64,000 nt of DNA from Pigmentiphaga kullae. GTDB lineage: Bacteria; Pseudomonadota; Gammaproteobacteria; Burkholderiales; Burkholderiaceae_B. The stretch covers positions 62,001 to 126,000 of the forward strand of contig NZ_SGXC01000002.1 in the NCBI RefSeq assembly GCF_004216695.1. The letters are read 5' to 3'. Below, one piece after another: positions 17,087-26,740 of this stretch. The notes below the pieces were generated by a model. The model searched no databases. It saw only the letters and a program-made list of their open reading frames with translations, and was not told where the DNA came from. A program made the position numbers and the translations under genes. Numbering within the stretch: position 1 is the stretch's first letter; the number at the start of each line of letters is the position of its first letter.

Positions 17087-18483
17087 GGCAGGATCTTGCC
17101 CGGGTTCATCAAGCCGTCGGGATCCAGCGCCTGCTTGATCCGCCGCATGAGGCTCAGGGCCACCGGGCTCTTGTAGCGGGCCAGTTCGCCGCGCTTGAGC
17201 TGGCCGATGCCGTGTTCCGCGCTGATCGACCCGCCGTGAGCGTGCACGCTGTCGTGCACCAGGCGGTAGACCTCGTCCTGGCGCAGCAGGAAATCGGCTG
17301 CGGCGATGGCCGGCGGCCGGCTGACGTTGTAGTGCAGGTTGCCGTCGCCCAGGTGGCCGAAGGTGACGTGGCGCACGCCGGGTATGGCCGCCTGCAGCAG
17401 GGCGTCGGTCGCGGCCACGAAGGCGGGGATGCGCGAGGCAGGGACCGAGATGTCGTGCTTGATGTTCTTGCCTTCCCAGGACTGGGCGGCGGAGATGCTC
17501 TCGCGCAGGTGCCACAGCGCGCGGCTTTGCGCCAGGCTGGCGGCGACCGCGGCGTCCTGGGCCAGTCCTTGTTCCAGCGCCTGTTGCAGGACCCCGTGGA
17601 AGCGTTCCTGGGCGTGCGCCGCGCTTTCGCTGTCGGACACCTCGAGCAGCGCATACCAGGGCGTGGGGCCCAGCGGCAGCTTCTGGTCGGGGAAGGCGCG
17701 GGTCACCACGTCCAGGCTGGCATGGGACATGACCTCGAAGCCGGTCAGGGCCGCGCCGAACCCGGCGCGGGCCAGGCCCAGCAGGGCCACGGCGGATTCC
17801 AGCGAGGGTAGGGCGACCAGGGCGGTGCATTGCGCCACCGGCAGCGGATAGAGCCGCAGCGTGGCGGCGGTGATGATGCCCAGCGTGCCTTCGCTGCCTA
17901 TGTACAGGTCGCGCAGGTCGTAGCCGGTGTTGTCCTTGCGCAGGCCGCGCAGGCCGTCCCAGATATCGCCGTCGGCGGTGACCACCTCCAGCCCCAGCGC
18001 CAGTTCGCGCGCGTTGCCATAGCGCAGGACCTGGGTGCCGCCGGCATTGGTCGCCAGGTTGCCGCCCACGGTGCAACTGCCTTCCGAGGCCAGGCTGAGC
18101 GGAAAGAGCCGCCCGGCCTCGCGCGCCCAGTCCTGCACGGTCTGGAGCACGCAGCCGGCCTCGACCGTGATGGTGTCGTCGTCGGTGTCGAGGGCGCGCA
18201 GCCGGTCCAGGCGCCGCGTCGACACCACGACGGCGCGGCCTTCGGCGTCGGGCGTGGCGCCGCCCGCCAGGCCGGTGTTGCCGCCCTGCGGGACGATGGG
18301 GGCGCCGTGCCTGCGGCACAGGCGTACGACGCCCGCGACCTCGTCGGCCGTGCCGGGCCGGACCACCGCCAGCGCCGCTCCGGTGTAGCGGCCGCGCCAG
18401 TCGGTCAGGTAGGGAGCTGCGTCCTGGCCGGTCAGCACCTGGCCGGCCCCCAGCAGGTTCGCGAGTTCGGTCAGCAGATCCAT
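17083..18483 (-). CDS. FAD-linked D-2-hydroxyacid dehydrogenase (GlcD/D2HGDH type)
   Basis: A 466-residue PCMH-type flavoenzyme that oxidises a D-2-hydroxyacid such as D-lactate, glycolate or D-2-hydroxyglutarate to the 2-oxoacid. The FAD-binding half contains PIVPQGGNTGLAGGA and SEGSCTVGGNLATNAGG. The C-terminal half has the metal-binding HVTFGHLGDGNLHYN and the signature AEHGIGQLKRGEL. It lacks the Fe-S domain of long D-lactate dehydrogenases. It starts 22 nt before the DUF2069 gene in transcription order and may be co-transcribed with wrbA. The substrate is not resolved. Confidence 0.9.
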   Translation of the reverse strand: MDLLTELANLLGAGQVLTGQDAAPYLTDWRGRYTGAALAVVRPGTADEVAGVVRLCRRHGAPIVPQGGNTGLAGGATPDAEGRAVVVSTRRLDRLRALDTDDDTITVEAGCVLQTVQDWAREAGRLFPLSLASEGSCTVGGNLATNAGGTQVLRYGNARELALGLEVVTADGDIWDGLRGLRKDNTGYDLRDLYIGSEGTLGIITAATLRLYPLPVAQCTALVALPSLESAVALLGLARAGFGAALTGFEVMSHASLDVVTRAFPDQKLPLGPTPWYALLEVSDSESAAHAQERFHGVLQQALEQGLAQDAAVAASLAQSRALWHLRESISAAQSWEGKNIKHDISVPASRIPAFVAATDALLQAAIPGVRHVTFGHLGDGNLHYNVSRPPAIAAADFLLRQDEVYRLVHDSVHAHGGSISAEHGIGQLKRGELARYKSPVALSLMRRIKQALDPDGLMNPGKILP

Positions 18484-18505
18484 GCCGGTTGCCTCCTGGC
18501 GGCGG

Positions 18506-19527
<1,022 letters not shown>

Positions 19528-19539
19528 TTATCCCTCGAC

Positions 19540-20991
19540 ATGGTCCAGAAAGCTCCCGAGCCCGATACTTCTTCCACGCCGCCTCCGCCTTCGGGTGCCG
19601 CTTCCATCCAGGCGCGCGCGGTCGCGCTGCGCCGCAGCCTGCTCGCCAACGAGTCCTGGCCGGTGCGCGTGGGACGGCTCCTGCGGTTCGCGTTGCAGCG
19701 CGCGGCCGACGAGCGCATCACCCAGGTCGCCTCCAGCCTGACCTTCACCTCGGTGCTGTCGATGGTGCCGCTGCTGGCGGTGGCGCTGGCGCTGTTCACC
19801 GCCTTTCCGCTGTTCCGCGAGTTCCAGGGGGCGCTGGAGCAATTCCTGATCACCAACCTGATGCCGCCGTCGGTGGCGGACAACATCATGGAGTACCTGA
19901 ACCAGTTCGCGCAGAAGGCGAGCCGGTTGACCGCGGTGGGCGGCATCTTCCTGATGATCACGGCCGTGTCGCTGATGCTGACCATCGACAAGGCGCTGAA
20001 CGAGATCTGGCACGTGCGCAAGGGCAGGCCCCTGCCGCAGCGGGTGCTGATCTACTGGGCCACGCTGACGCTCGGGCCGGTGTTGATCGGCGCCAGCCTG
20101 TGGGCCACGTCCTTCCTGGCCCGCGAGTCCATGGGCCTGGTGGGGGACGTCCCCGCGCCCATCGGCGTGCTGCTGTCCTTCATCCCGCTGATCCTGACGG
20201 GCCTGGCCTTCGGCGCGCTGTTCATGGTGGTGCCCAACCGGCACGTCGAGGCGCGCGACGCGATGACCGGCGGCTTCGCGGCGGCCATCGTGCTCGAAAT
20301 CATGAAGTCGGGCTTCGCGTTCTACCTCACGCGCTTTCCCACCTACACCGTGCTGTACGGCGCCTTCGCCACGCTGCCGATCTTCCTGATGTGGATCTAC
20401 ATGTCGTGGCTGGTGACGCTGTTCGGCGCCACGCTGGCGGCCAGCCTGCCGCTGATCCGCATGGGACGCTGGGAAACCGTGCGGCGGCCGGGGCGGCCGT
20501 TCGTCGATGCCTTGTCCATCCTGCGCGCGCTGTCGTCGGTGCGCGACCGCAACCCGCCGGGCCTGAGCACGCTGTCGCTGCGCAGCCGGCTGAACCTGCA
20601 CCACGACGAATTGATGGTGGTGCTCGACACCCTGTCCAGCATCGGCTATATCGCCCGCATCGGCGATGCCGGCGCCGCCCGCGAGCGCTGGGCCATGGTG
20701 TGCGATCCCACGGTGGCCACCCTGGCGCCGGTGGTGGACCGGCTGCTGCTGGACCGGGCGCCGCTGGCCGACGATCCCATGCTGCTGCACGCGGTGAACG
20801 CCGCCTGGGAAAGCGGTTCGGTCACCATCGCCGAGGCCCTCAAGCAGCGGCCCGAGGACGTCGAGGCCGAACTGGCGCTGGATCGCGAGCTGGAGCTGGA
20901 GCCGGACCGCGAAGAAGAGGAAGCCCAGGCCGAGGACGAGGCGGCCGAGGGCGTCCAGGAGGAGCGGCTGCGCCGCCTGCGCGCCTCGTGA
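19540..20991 (+). CDS. YihY/BrkB-family inner-membrane protein
   Basis: A 483-residue protein of the YihY/BrkB (formerly 'RNase BN') family. About six membrane segments occupy residues 55-310, including ITQVASSLTFTSVLSMVPLL and LYGAFATLPIFLMWIYMSW, both family hallmarks. A long C-terminal cytosolic part follows, ending in a highly acidic tail (DREEEEAQAEDEAAEG). ATG 19540 is chosen because upstream in-frame codons would overlap wrbA. Family members are suggested transporters, and BrkB of Bordetella was linked to serum resistance; the function of this copy is not established. Confidence 0.88.
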   Translation: MVQKAPEPDTSSTPPPPSGAASIQARAVALRRSLLANESWPVRVGRLLRFALQRAADERITQVASSLTFTSVLSMVPLLAVALALFTAFPLFREFQGALEQFLITNLMPPSVADNIMEYLNQFAQKASRLTAVGGIFLMITAVSLMLTIDKALNEIWHVRKGRPLPQRVLIYWATLTLGPVLIGASLWATSFLARESMGLVGDVPAPIGVLLSFIPLILTGLAFGALFMVVPNRHVEARDAMTGGFAAAIVLEIMKSGFAFYLTRFPTYTVLYGAFATLPIFLMWIYMSWLVTLFGATLAASLPLIRMGRWETVRRPGRPFVDALSILRALSSVRDRNPPGLSTLSLRSRLNLHHDELMVVLDTLSSIGYIARIGDAGAARERWAMVCDPTVATLAPVVDRLLLDRAPLADDPMLLHAVNAAWESGSVTIAEALKQRPEDVEAELALDRELELEPDREEEEAQAEDEAAEGVQEERLRRLRAS

Positions 20992-21019
20992 TCCGGCGCG
21001 GCCCGCGCCGGCCGCGCCG

Positions 21020-21868
21020 TCAGTCCAGCCGCCAGTACACGCCGCCCATGCCGCAGCGCATGGGCACCGAGGGTACGTAGAACACCGTTTCTGCGCGCGC
21101 GTTGCCGCACATGCCGGCCGCGCCCATGGCCACCACCCAGGCCAGCAGCTCCGCCGCGCCGCCATCCCCGCCGGTCAGCAGTTTCTCGAAGGTCAGCTCG
21201 CGCTTGACCCGCTCGGCGTTGCCTTCCTCCATCAAGGCCAGGAACCAGCGGTCGAACTCCTCGTGCACGGTGAAGTAATCCTTGCCGCCGGGATCGTGCG
21301 ACAGGCCGCCCGTGCCCATGATGACCACACGCTCGTCGGACGGGAAGGCCTGGACGATGCGCGCGATCGTCTCGCCCACCGCATGGCAGTGCGCCGCGGA
21401 GGGCACCGGCGGCACGATGGGATTCATGTGGATGGGAATGAAGCGCACGTCGTAGCGCGGAAACAGGAACTTCAGGGGTACCGACCAGTTGTCGTCGAAC
21501 AGCAGCTTGTCGGCGAACGCGTGGTTGATGCCCGCCCTGGCCGATTCGCGCACCAGCGCGCGGGCCATGTCGCGGTGGCCGCGTACCGTGTAGTCCGGCA
21601 CGTTCAGCCAGTCGCGGAACCACGGCGCCGGCCCGGCCCATTGTTCGCCTATGCCCACGCAGAAGTCCGGAATGTTGTCCAGCGAGAAGTTCAGCAGGTG
21701 GTCGTTGGCGATGCCGATGACCACGTCGGGCCGCACTTCGTCCATCAGTTTCTGGAATTGCGCGTAGCCGTCCAGCACGCCGTCCTGCTCGTGCTGGGGC
21801 GCCTTGTCTATCCAGCCGGTGACGCCGGGGGCGTGCGCCACGCCCAGGGTTGCGACGATCTTTGCCAT
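21020..21868 (-). CDS. Extradiol ring-cleavage dioxygenase, LigB-type catalytic subunit
   Basis: The Fe(II) subunit of a class III extradiol dioxygenase (protocatechuate 4,5-dioxygenase type), which opens a catechol-like or hydroxypyridine ring. The 282-residue protein keeps the LigB ligands: His12 (VAHAPG), His57 (ANDHLLNF), the general base His191 (GGLSHDPG) and Glu240 (GAAELLAW), almost the numbering of LigB itself. The small subunit precedes it by 14 nt. It is the last gene of a twelve-gene operon with a Liv-type transporter and several hydrolases. The substrate is not known from sequence; protocatechuate, gallate, aminophenol or a dihydroxypyridine acid are candidates. Confidence 0.9.
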   Translation of the reverse strand: MAKIVATLGVAHAPGVTGWIDKAPQHEQDGVLDGYAQFQKLMDEVRPDVVIGIANDHLLNFSLDNIPDFCVGIGEQWAGPAPWFRDWLNVPDYTVRGHRDMARALVRESARAGINHAFADKLLFDDNWSVPLKFLFPRYDVRFIPIHMNPIVPPVPSAAHCHAVGETIARIVQAFPSDERVVIMGTGGLSHDPGGKDYFTVHEEFDRWFLALMEEGNAERVKRELTFEKLLTGGDGGAAELLAWVVAMGAAGMCGNARAETVFYVPSVPMRCGMGGVYWRLD

Positions 21869-21882
21869 GCTTGTTCTCCGGA

Positions 21883-22188
21883 TCAGTCCTGCGATGCGAT
21901 GCCCATTTTTTCAGCGTACAGGCGCGCCGCGTCGCTGTCGTTGTGATTGCGCGAGCCGCCCTTGAACAGCCGCGATATCTGCGGCAGGAAGTAGGGGTGC
22001 ACGCCCATGGCGCCCAGCGCCTCGATGTCCATGTCGCGCCACGCGCGCTTTTCCTCGTCCGAAAGGCCGTACGCGGTCATGGATGCCTCGATGTCCTGCT
22101 TGAAGGCGAGGTACTTCTGTTCGTCGCGCCGCAGTTCGAACACCATGCGGTTCGATGGCAGGGTCTTGTCGGTGTCTCGGATTCCCAT
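21883..22188 (-). CDS. Extradiol dioxygenase small subunit, LigA-type
   Basis: A 101-residue all-helical protein of the LigA family, the alpha subunit that caps the active site of LigB-type dioxygenases. FKQDIEASMTAYGLSDEEKR and the helix containing ALGAMGVHPYFLPQISRLF are characteristic. ATG 22188 is chosen because AGGAG lies 6 nt upstream. LigA and LigB are separate proteins here, as in protocatechuate 4,5-dioxygenase and unlike the fused gallate dioxygenases. Confidence 0.88.
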   Translation of the reverse strand: MGIRDTDKTLPSNRMVFELRRDEQKYLAFKQDIEASMTAYGLSDEEKRAWRDMDIEALGAMGVHPYFLPQISRLFKGGSRNHNDSDAARLYAEKMGIASQD

Positions 22189-22222
22189 GTCGGCTCCTTG
22201 TTCGTTGAAAACGATAAGTCGT

Positions 22223-22945
22223 TCATTCGGCCGCGGCAACATTCAGCCAGCGGTCGAGTATCTCGGGCGATGCCCGCAGTTCCTCGCTCGAGGACCGGTG
22301 CACGACGCGGCCGCGGTCCAGGATCATGGCGGTCGAGGCCATGGCCAGGGCGATGACCGGATGCTGTTCGACCACGATGGTGGTCATGCCTTCCTGCGTG
22401 TGCAGGGCGATGATGGCGGCGCCCAGTTCCTCGACGACGATGGGGGCCAGGCCCTCCATGGGTTCGTCCAGCAGGAGCAGGCGCGGGTTGGTCATGAGCG
22501 CGCGGCCGACGGCCAGCATCTGCTGTTCTCCGCCGGACAGTTCGTTGCCCAGGTTGCCGCGCCGCTCGCGCAGCCGCGGGAACAGGCCATAGACCCGGTC
22601 CAGCGTCCACGGGCCGCGGCATGCGACCACGGTCAGGTTTTCCTCGACGGTCAGCGACGCGAACACTTCGCGCTCTTGCGGGACCCAGCCCAGGCCCGCC
22701 CGCGAGCGCTGGCAGGCGTCCAGCCGGGCGATGTCGCGGCCCTGCCAGAGCAGGCGTCCGGCTGTCTGGCGCGTATTGCCCATCAAGGTTTCGAGCAGGG
22801 TGGTCTTGCCCACGCCATTGCGGCCGAGCACCGCCAGGCTATCGCCGGCGCCCAGGCAGAACGAAAGGTCGTCCAGCACCATCGCGTCGCCGTAGCCGGC
22901 GCGCACGTGCTCCAGTTGCAGCAGGACGGGTGCGCTCGCGCTCAT
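22223..22945 (-). CDS. Branched-chain-type ABC transporter ATPase, LivF family
   Basis: The second cytosolic ATPase of a Liv/HAAT-family importer, 240 residues: Walker A GRNGVGKTTLLET, signature NELSGGEQQML, Walker B LLLLDEPMEGLAP, all as in LivF. The start overlaps the LivG stop by 4 nt. In a catabolic operon such transporters usually import aromatic or other carboxylic acids rather than leucine, so a gene name for branched-chain amino acids is not given. Confidence 0.93.
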   Translation of the reverse strand: MSASAPVLLQLEHVRAGYGDAMVLDDLSFCLGAGDSLAVLGRNGVGKTTLLETLMGNTRQTAGRLLWQGRDIARLDACQRSRAGLGWVPQEREVFASLTVEENLTVVACRGPWTLDRVYGLFPRLRERRGNLGNELSGGEQQMLAVGRALMTNPRLLLLDEPMEGLAPIVVEELGAAIIALHTQEGMTTIVVEQHPVIALAMASTAMILDRGRVVHRSSSEELRASPEILDRWLNVAAAE

Positions 22946-23694
22946 GCCGCCTCCAGGGGCGCCGCCTGGCCGAGGTAGGCCTCGCGCACGCGGGGGTCGC
23001 GGGCGATTTCCCCGGGCTGGCCGGTGGCGATGAGGCGGCCGGCCACGAGCACCGAGATGCGCTGCGCGAAGCGGAAGACGAGGTTCATGTCGTGTTCGAT
23101 CAGGAGAATGGCGATGTCCGGGGGCAGCTGGTCCAGGACCGCGAAGACGTGGCGGCTGTCGGCGGCCGAGACGCCGGCCGCCGGTTCGTCCAGCAGCAGC
23201 ACCTTGGGCTTGCGCGCCAGGGCGAGCGCGATTTCCACCAGCCGCTGCCGGCCGTAGGCGAGCTGGCGGGCGGGCCGGTGCGCATCCTGTGCCAGGCCGA
23301 TGCGTTCGAGCAGTTCCCAGGCCTCGCTGGCCGCCGGCTCATGCCGGCGCAGGGAACCGAACAGCGAGCGTACGGCGCCGGTGCGCGCCAGCACGACCAG
23401 CGTGACGGCCTCCAGCACGGTCATGTCCAGGAACAGCGTATTGATCTGGAAGGTGCGCACCAGCCCCAGGTCCACCCGCTTGTCGGGCGGCGCCGCCGTC
23501 ACGTCCGCGCCGTCCAGCAGGACGCGGCCCGAGGTCGGGCGCAGCATGCCGGTCAGCAGGTTGATGAAAGTCGTCTTGCCGGCGCCGTTCGGGCCGATCA
23601 GCGCATGCCGGTCGCCGGGCGCGAGAGACAGATTGACGTTGTCGGTCGCCACCAGCGCACCGAAGCGCTTGCACAGGTCCACGGTCTGGATCAT
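22942..23694 (-). CDS. Branched-chain-type ABC transporter ATPase, LivG family
   Basis: A cytosolic ATPase of 250 residues with Walker A GPNGAGKTTFINL, a divergent signature loop (ARQLAYGRQRLVEIA, where canonical proteins have LSYGxQR) and Walker B VLLLDEPAAGVS. The C-terminal GxPxEIxxxPxVxEAYLG segment is typical of LivG. The start overlaps the LivM stop (ATGA), and the whole transporter is a tightly coupled unit. Confidence 0.93.
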   Translation of the reverse strand: MIQTVDLCKRFGALVATDNVNLSLAPGDRHALIGPNGAGKTTFINLLTGMLRPTSGRVLLDGADVTAAPPDKRVDLGLVRTFQINTLFLDMTVLEAVTLVVLARTGAVRSLFGSLRRHEPAASEAWELLERIGLAQDAHRPARQLAYGRQRLVEIALALARKPKVLLLDEPAAGVSAADSRHVFAVLDQLPPDIAILLIEHDMNLVFRFAQRISVLVAGRLIATGQPGEIARDPRVREAYLGQAAPLEAA

Positions 23695-24668
23695 CGTTGC
23701 TCCCCTCTTTGCGCCAGGCGACGGGCGAGCCGCGCGGCGGTGCCCATGATGCCGCCGCGCGCGAAGAATATCGTGAGCACCAGCAGCAGGCCGAGCCAGA
23801 AATGCCAGTAGGCGGGGCTGATGCCGGACAGCAGGTCGCGGCCCACGACGAAGACCAGCGCGCCGATGAAGCCGCCGTACAGATAGCCCACGCCGCCCAG
23901 CGCGGCGATGATCAGAATGTCGGCCGAGCGCCCGAAGCCGAGCGCATCGATGGTGATGAACTGTGTGATCTGCGTCGTCAACGCGCCCGCGATGCCCGCC
24001 ACCGCCGCCGAGGCGGTGTAGGAGATCGCCAGCGTGCGACCGTCGTCGATACCCACGGCCAGCGCGCGGCGGCGGTTCATGCGCGTGGCATGCAGCGACA
24101 GGCCGTAGGGCGAATTGACCAGCCTGCGCACCAGGAACAGCGTGACGAAGGCCACGACGGCCGCGTACACATAGGCGGTCGACCCCATGAGGTCGAACGG
24201 GAAGAGGCCGAGCAGCGGCGTGAACTCGATGCCTTGCAGGCCGTCGATGCCGCCGGTGACCGCCGTGGCCTTGTTGGCGGCTTCGTACAGCACGAGGCCG
24301 ATGGCCAGCGTCACCATGAGCCGGCTCAGGTCGGTGCCGCGCACGACCAGCCGGCTGCCGAGCGCGCCCGCGCAGGCCGCGACGGCGGCGGCGACGGCCA
24401 GCGCCGAGACCGGTTCGTGCCAGCCGTACTTGCCGAGCCAGCCGGCGGTGAACGCACCCACGCCGAAGAACGCGGCATGGCCCAGGGTGACGATGCCCGC
24501 GTAGCCGAGCAGCATGTCGAGCGACAGCGCGAAGATGCCGGTGACCAGCACTTGCGCGCCCAGGCTGCGGTGATCGGGAAAGGCGAAGAACGCGGCGATG
24601 ATCAGCGCCCAGAATACGAGCTCGGGCGCGCGCCAGCGCGCGCGGTCCAGCAGCGGACTGCCGTTCAT
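23691..24668 (-). CDS. Branched-chain-type ABC transporter permease, LivM family
   Basis: An inner-membrane permease of 325 residues with about ten hydrophobic segments. LDMLLGYAGIVTLGHAAFFGVG is close to the LivM consensus, and the EAA-like loop carries GIDDGRTLAISYTASA. ATG 24668 is selected because it overlaps the LivH stop by 4 nt. The long in-frame extension upstream lies inside livH and is not coding. Confidence 0.92.
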   Translation of the reverse strand: MNGSPLLDRARWRAPELVFWALIIAAFFAFPDHRSLGAQVLVTGIFALSLDMLLGYAGIVTLGHAAFFGVGAFTAGWLGKYGWHEPVSALAVAAAVAACAGALGSRLVVRGTDLSRLMVTLAIGLVLYEAANKATAVTGGIDGLQGIEFTPLLGLFPFDLMGSTAYVYAAVVAFVTLFLVRRLVNSPYGLSLHATRMNRRRALAVGIDDGRTLAISYTASAAVAGIAGALTTQITQFITIDALGFGRSADILIIAALGGVGYLYGGFIGALVFVVGRDLLSGISPAYWHFWLGLLLVLTIFFARGGIMGTAARLARRLAQRGEQR

Positions 24669-25546
24669 GCGGCCCTCCTGCGTGCGAACAGGCTGTAGAG
24701 GCCTTGCGGCCGATAAAGCAGGACCGCCGCCATCAGCACATAGATCATGAATGCGCCGAACTCGGGCACGTAGTATTTGCTGCCGATGTCGCAGATGCCC
24801 AGCAGCATGGCGGCGAAGAAGGTGCCGTTGACCGAGCCGGCGCCGCCCAGCACCACCACGAGCAGGCACAGCACCAGCGTACGCGTGGCGAAGGCCGGAT
24901 CCAGGCCCAGCACCTCGGCCCCGAGCGCGCCGCCCAGCGCGGCCAGCCCGCTGCCGATGGCGAACGCGATCATGAAGACGCGCTTGACCGGTATGCCCAT
25001 CGAGGCCGCGATGCGCTGGTTGTCGACCGAGGCGCGGATCATCGCGCCCAGGCGGGTCGAGTCGAGCCCCCAGTTCAGCAGGGCAAGCAGGGCCATGCCC
25101 GTGCCGAGCAGCATCAACCGATACTTGGAGACGCTCAGGTCGCCCAGGTACCAGCGGCCGTCCAGGTACTCGGGCACCCGCACCGCCTGTTGCGACGGCC
25201 CCCAGAAATAGTGGACGATGCCGCCGGCCATCAGCATGAGCCCGAAGGTCAGGAGGCTCTGGTCGAGCGCCGTCGCGCGGTAGAAGGGCGCATAGATCAC
25301 GCGTTCCAGCACCAGGCTGGCCAGGGCGATCGCCACGACCACCGCCGCCACCGACGCGAAGAACGGCCAGGCCAGCTGGTTGACCAGCGAAACGAGGAAG
25401 TAGCCGCCGAACATGGCGACGGCGGTATGCGCGAGATTGACGAAACCCATCAATCCCAGCGTGATGGACAACCCGAGCGCGATCACGAACAGCATGGCGC
25501 CGTACGACGTTCCATCGATGATCACGCCGACGAAATCGGTCAGCAT
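24665..25546 (-). CDS. Branched-chain-type ABC transporter permease, LivH family
   Basis: A 293-residue permease: GTSYGAMLFVIALGLSITLGLMGFVNLAHTA is the signature opening of LivH proteins (shown in part, about residues 12-40), and VVLGGAGSVNGTFFAA near residue 240 is the second conserved block. It follows the binding protein by 13 nt and overlaps the LivM start. It pairs with LivM to form the channel. Confidence 0.92.
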   Translation of the reverse strand: MLTDFVGVIIDGTSYGAMLFVIALGLSITLGLMGFVNLAHTAVAMFGGYFLVSLVNQLAWPFFASVAAVVVAIALASLVLERVIYAPFYRATALDQSLLTFGLMLMAGGIVHYFWGPSQQAVRVPEYLDGRWYLGDLSVSKYRLMLLGTGMALLALLNWGLDSTRLGAMIRASVDNQRIAASMGIPVKRVFMIAFAIGSGLAALGGALGAEVLGLDPAFATRTLVLCLLVVVLGGAGSVNGTFFAAMLLGICDIGSKYYVPEFGAFMIYVLMAAVLLYRPQGLYSLFARRRAA

Positions 25547-25559
25547 GCGGACTCCTTGG

Positions 25560-26723
25560 TTAGCGGGCCTTGACGGCCTCGATCTTGTCGAACTCGACGT
25601 TGTAGAGTTCGCCCCCGACTTTCTGCACCTTGCGGATGTAGATGTCCTGCACGATGTCGCGCGTGGCGGGGTCGATCGAGATCGGGCCGCGCGGGCTGTC
25701 GAGCTTGAGCCCCTTCATCGCCGCGACGAGCTTGTCGCCGTCGGTATCGCCGCCCGTCTTCCTGACCGCGGCGTAGATCACGGCCATGGCGTCGTAGGCG
25801 CCCACGCCGATGAAATTGGGCCGCTTGCGCCCCTGGTCCCGGACCGCCTTGACGAAGGCGCGGTTCAGGTCGGAGTCGTGCGCGGCCGAGTAATGGTGCG
25901 CGGTGACGGTATCCAGCGCGACGTCGCCGATGGCCGGCAGCGAGTCGTCGTCGACCAGGTCGCCGGTGCCGATCAGGCGAATGCCGGCCTGCTTGAAACC
26001 GCGTTCGTTGTAGGCCTTCATGAAGGCAATGGCGGCTTCGCTGCCCGGCACGAACACGAAAATGGCGTCGGCGCGCGCATCGCGGGCCCGCTGCAGGAAC
26101 GGCGCGAACTCCATGCCGCTGACGGGCATGCGTATTTCGCCCGCCATCTGGCCGCCGGCGGCGGTGAACGCGTCCTTGAAGGCCTGGGCCGCGTCGTGGC
26201 CGGGGCCGTAGTCGGACACGAGCGAGAACACGCGCTTGATGCCGTTCCTGGCTGCCCACGTGGCCATGGGCGCGGAGGTCTGTCCGAGCGTGAACGCCGT
26301 GCGCACGATGTAGGGCGACTTCTCGGTGACGATGGCCGTGGCCGCGAGCGCGATCATCGGCGTCTTGGCCGCGGTGGCGATGGGCGCTGCGGCCAGGGCG
26401 TTGGGCGTGAAGTTGAAGCCCACCAGCGCATCGACCTTGTCGCGCGTGACGAGCTCCTGCGCGTAGCGGCGCGCGTTCTCGGGGGAAATGCCGCCGGTGT
26501 CGCGCAGGACGAGTTCGACCTTGCGGCCGGCCACGGTGTCGCCGTTGAGCTTCATGTAGGCGCGCATCGCGCTTTCGATGGACTGGCCGGCCGAGGCATA
26601 GGTGCCGGAGAACTCGGTGACGACGCCGATCTTAAGGGGTTTGTCGGCGGCGTGCGCGGGAGCGTACGCCGCCGCGGCGGCCAGGGCGCAGGATGCCAGG
26701 CGGGAACGAAGACGAAGTTTCAT
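25560..26723 (-). CDS. Periplasmic ligand-binding protein of Liv-type ABC transporter
   Basis: A 387-residue type-1 periplasmic binding protein (Peripla_BP_6). After a signal peptide ending in AAAYAPAHA comes the opening IGVVTEFSGTYASAGQS, then RDTGGISPENARRYAQELV and FIGVGAYDAMAVIYAAV. The first-lobe sequence resembles binding proteins for aromatic and related carboxylates more than LivK for leucine, though this cannot be settled by eye. ATG 26723 is chosen for the signal peptide; GGAGCAG lies upstream. It is located between a formamidase-like hydrolase and the permeases. Confidence 0.9.
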   Translation of the reverse strand: MKLRLRSRLASCALAAAAAYAPAHAADKPLKIGVVTEFSGTYASAGQSIESAMRAYMKLNGDTVAGRKVELVLRDTGGISPENARRYAQELVTRDKVDALVGFNFTPNALAAAPIATAAKTPMIALAATAIVTEKSPYIVRTAFTLGQTSAPMATWAARNGIKRVFSLVSDYGPGHDAAQAFKDAFTAAGGQMAGEIRMPVSGMEFAPFLQRARDARADAIFVFVPGSEAAIAFMKAYNERGFKQAGIRLIGTGDLVDDDSLPAIGDVALDTVTAHHYSAAHDSDLNRAFVKAVRDQGRKRPNFIGVGAYDAMAVIYAAVRKTGGDTDGDKLVAAMKGLKLDSPRGPISIDPATRDIVQDIYIRKVQKVGGELYNVEFDKIEAVKAR

Positions 26724-26740
26724 GATTCGGGCTGCTCCTT

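Noticed and set aside
21883-22242. Longer LigA-like protein starting at 22242
   Set aside because: ATG 22188 has AGGAG at the right distance and matches the usual LigA length; the longer reading overlaps the end of livF.
23691-24869. Longer LivM reading starting at 24869
   Set aside because: The extra 67 codons lie inside livH, and ATG 24668 overlaps the livH stop as expected for coupled genes.
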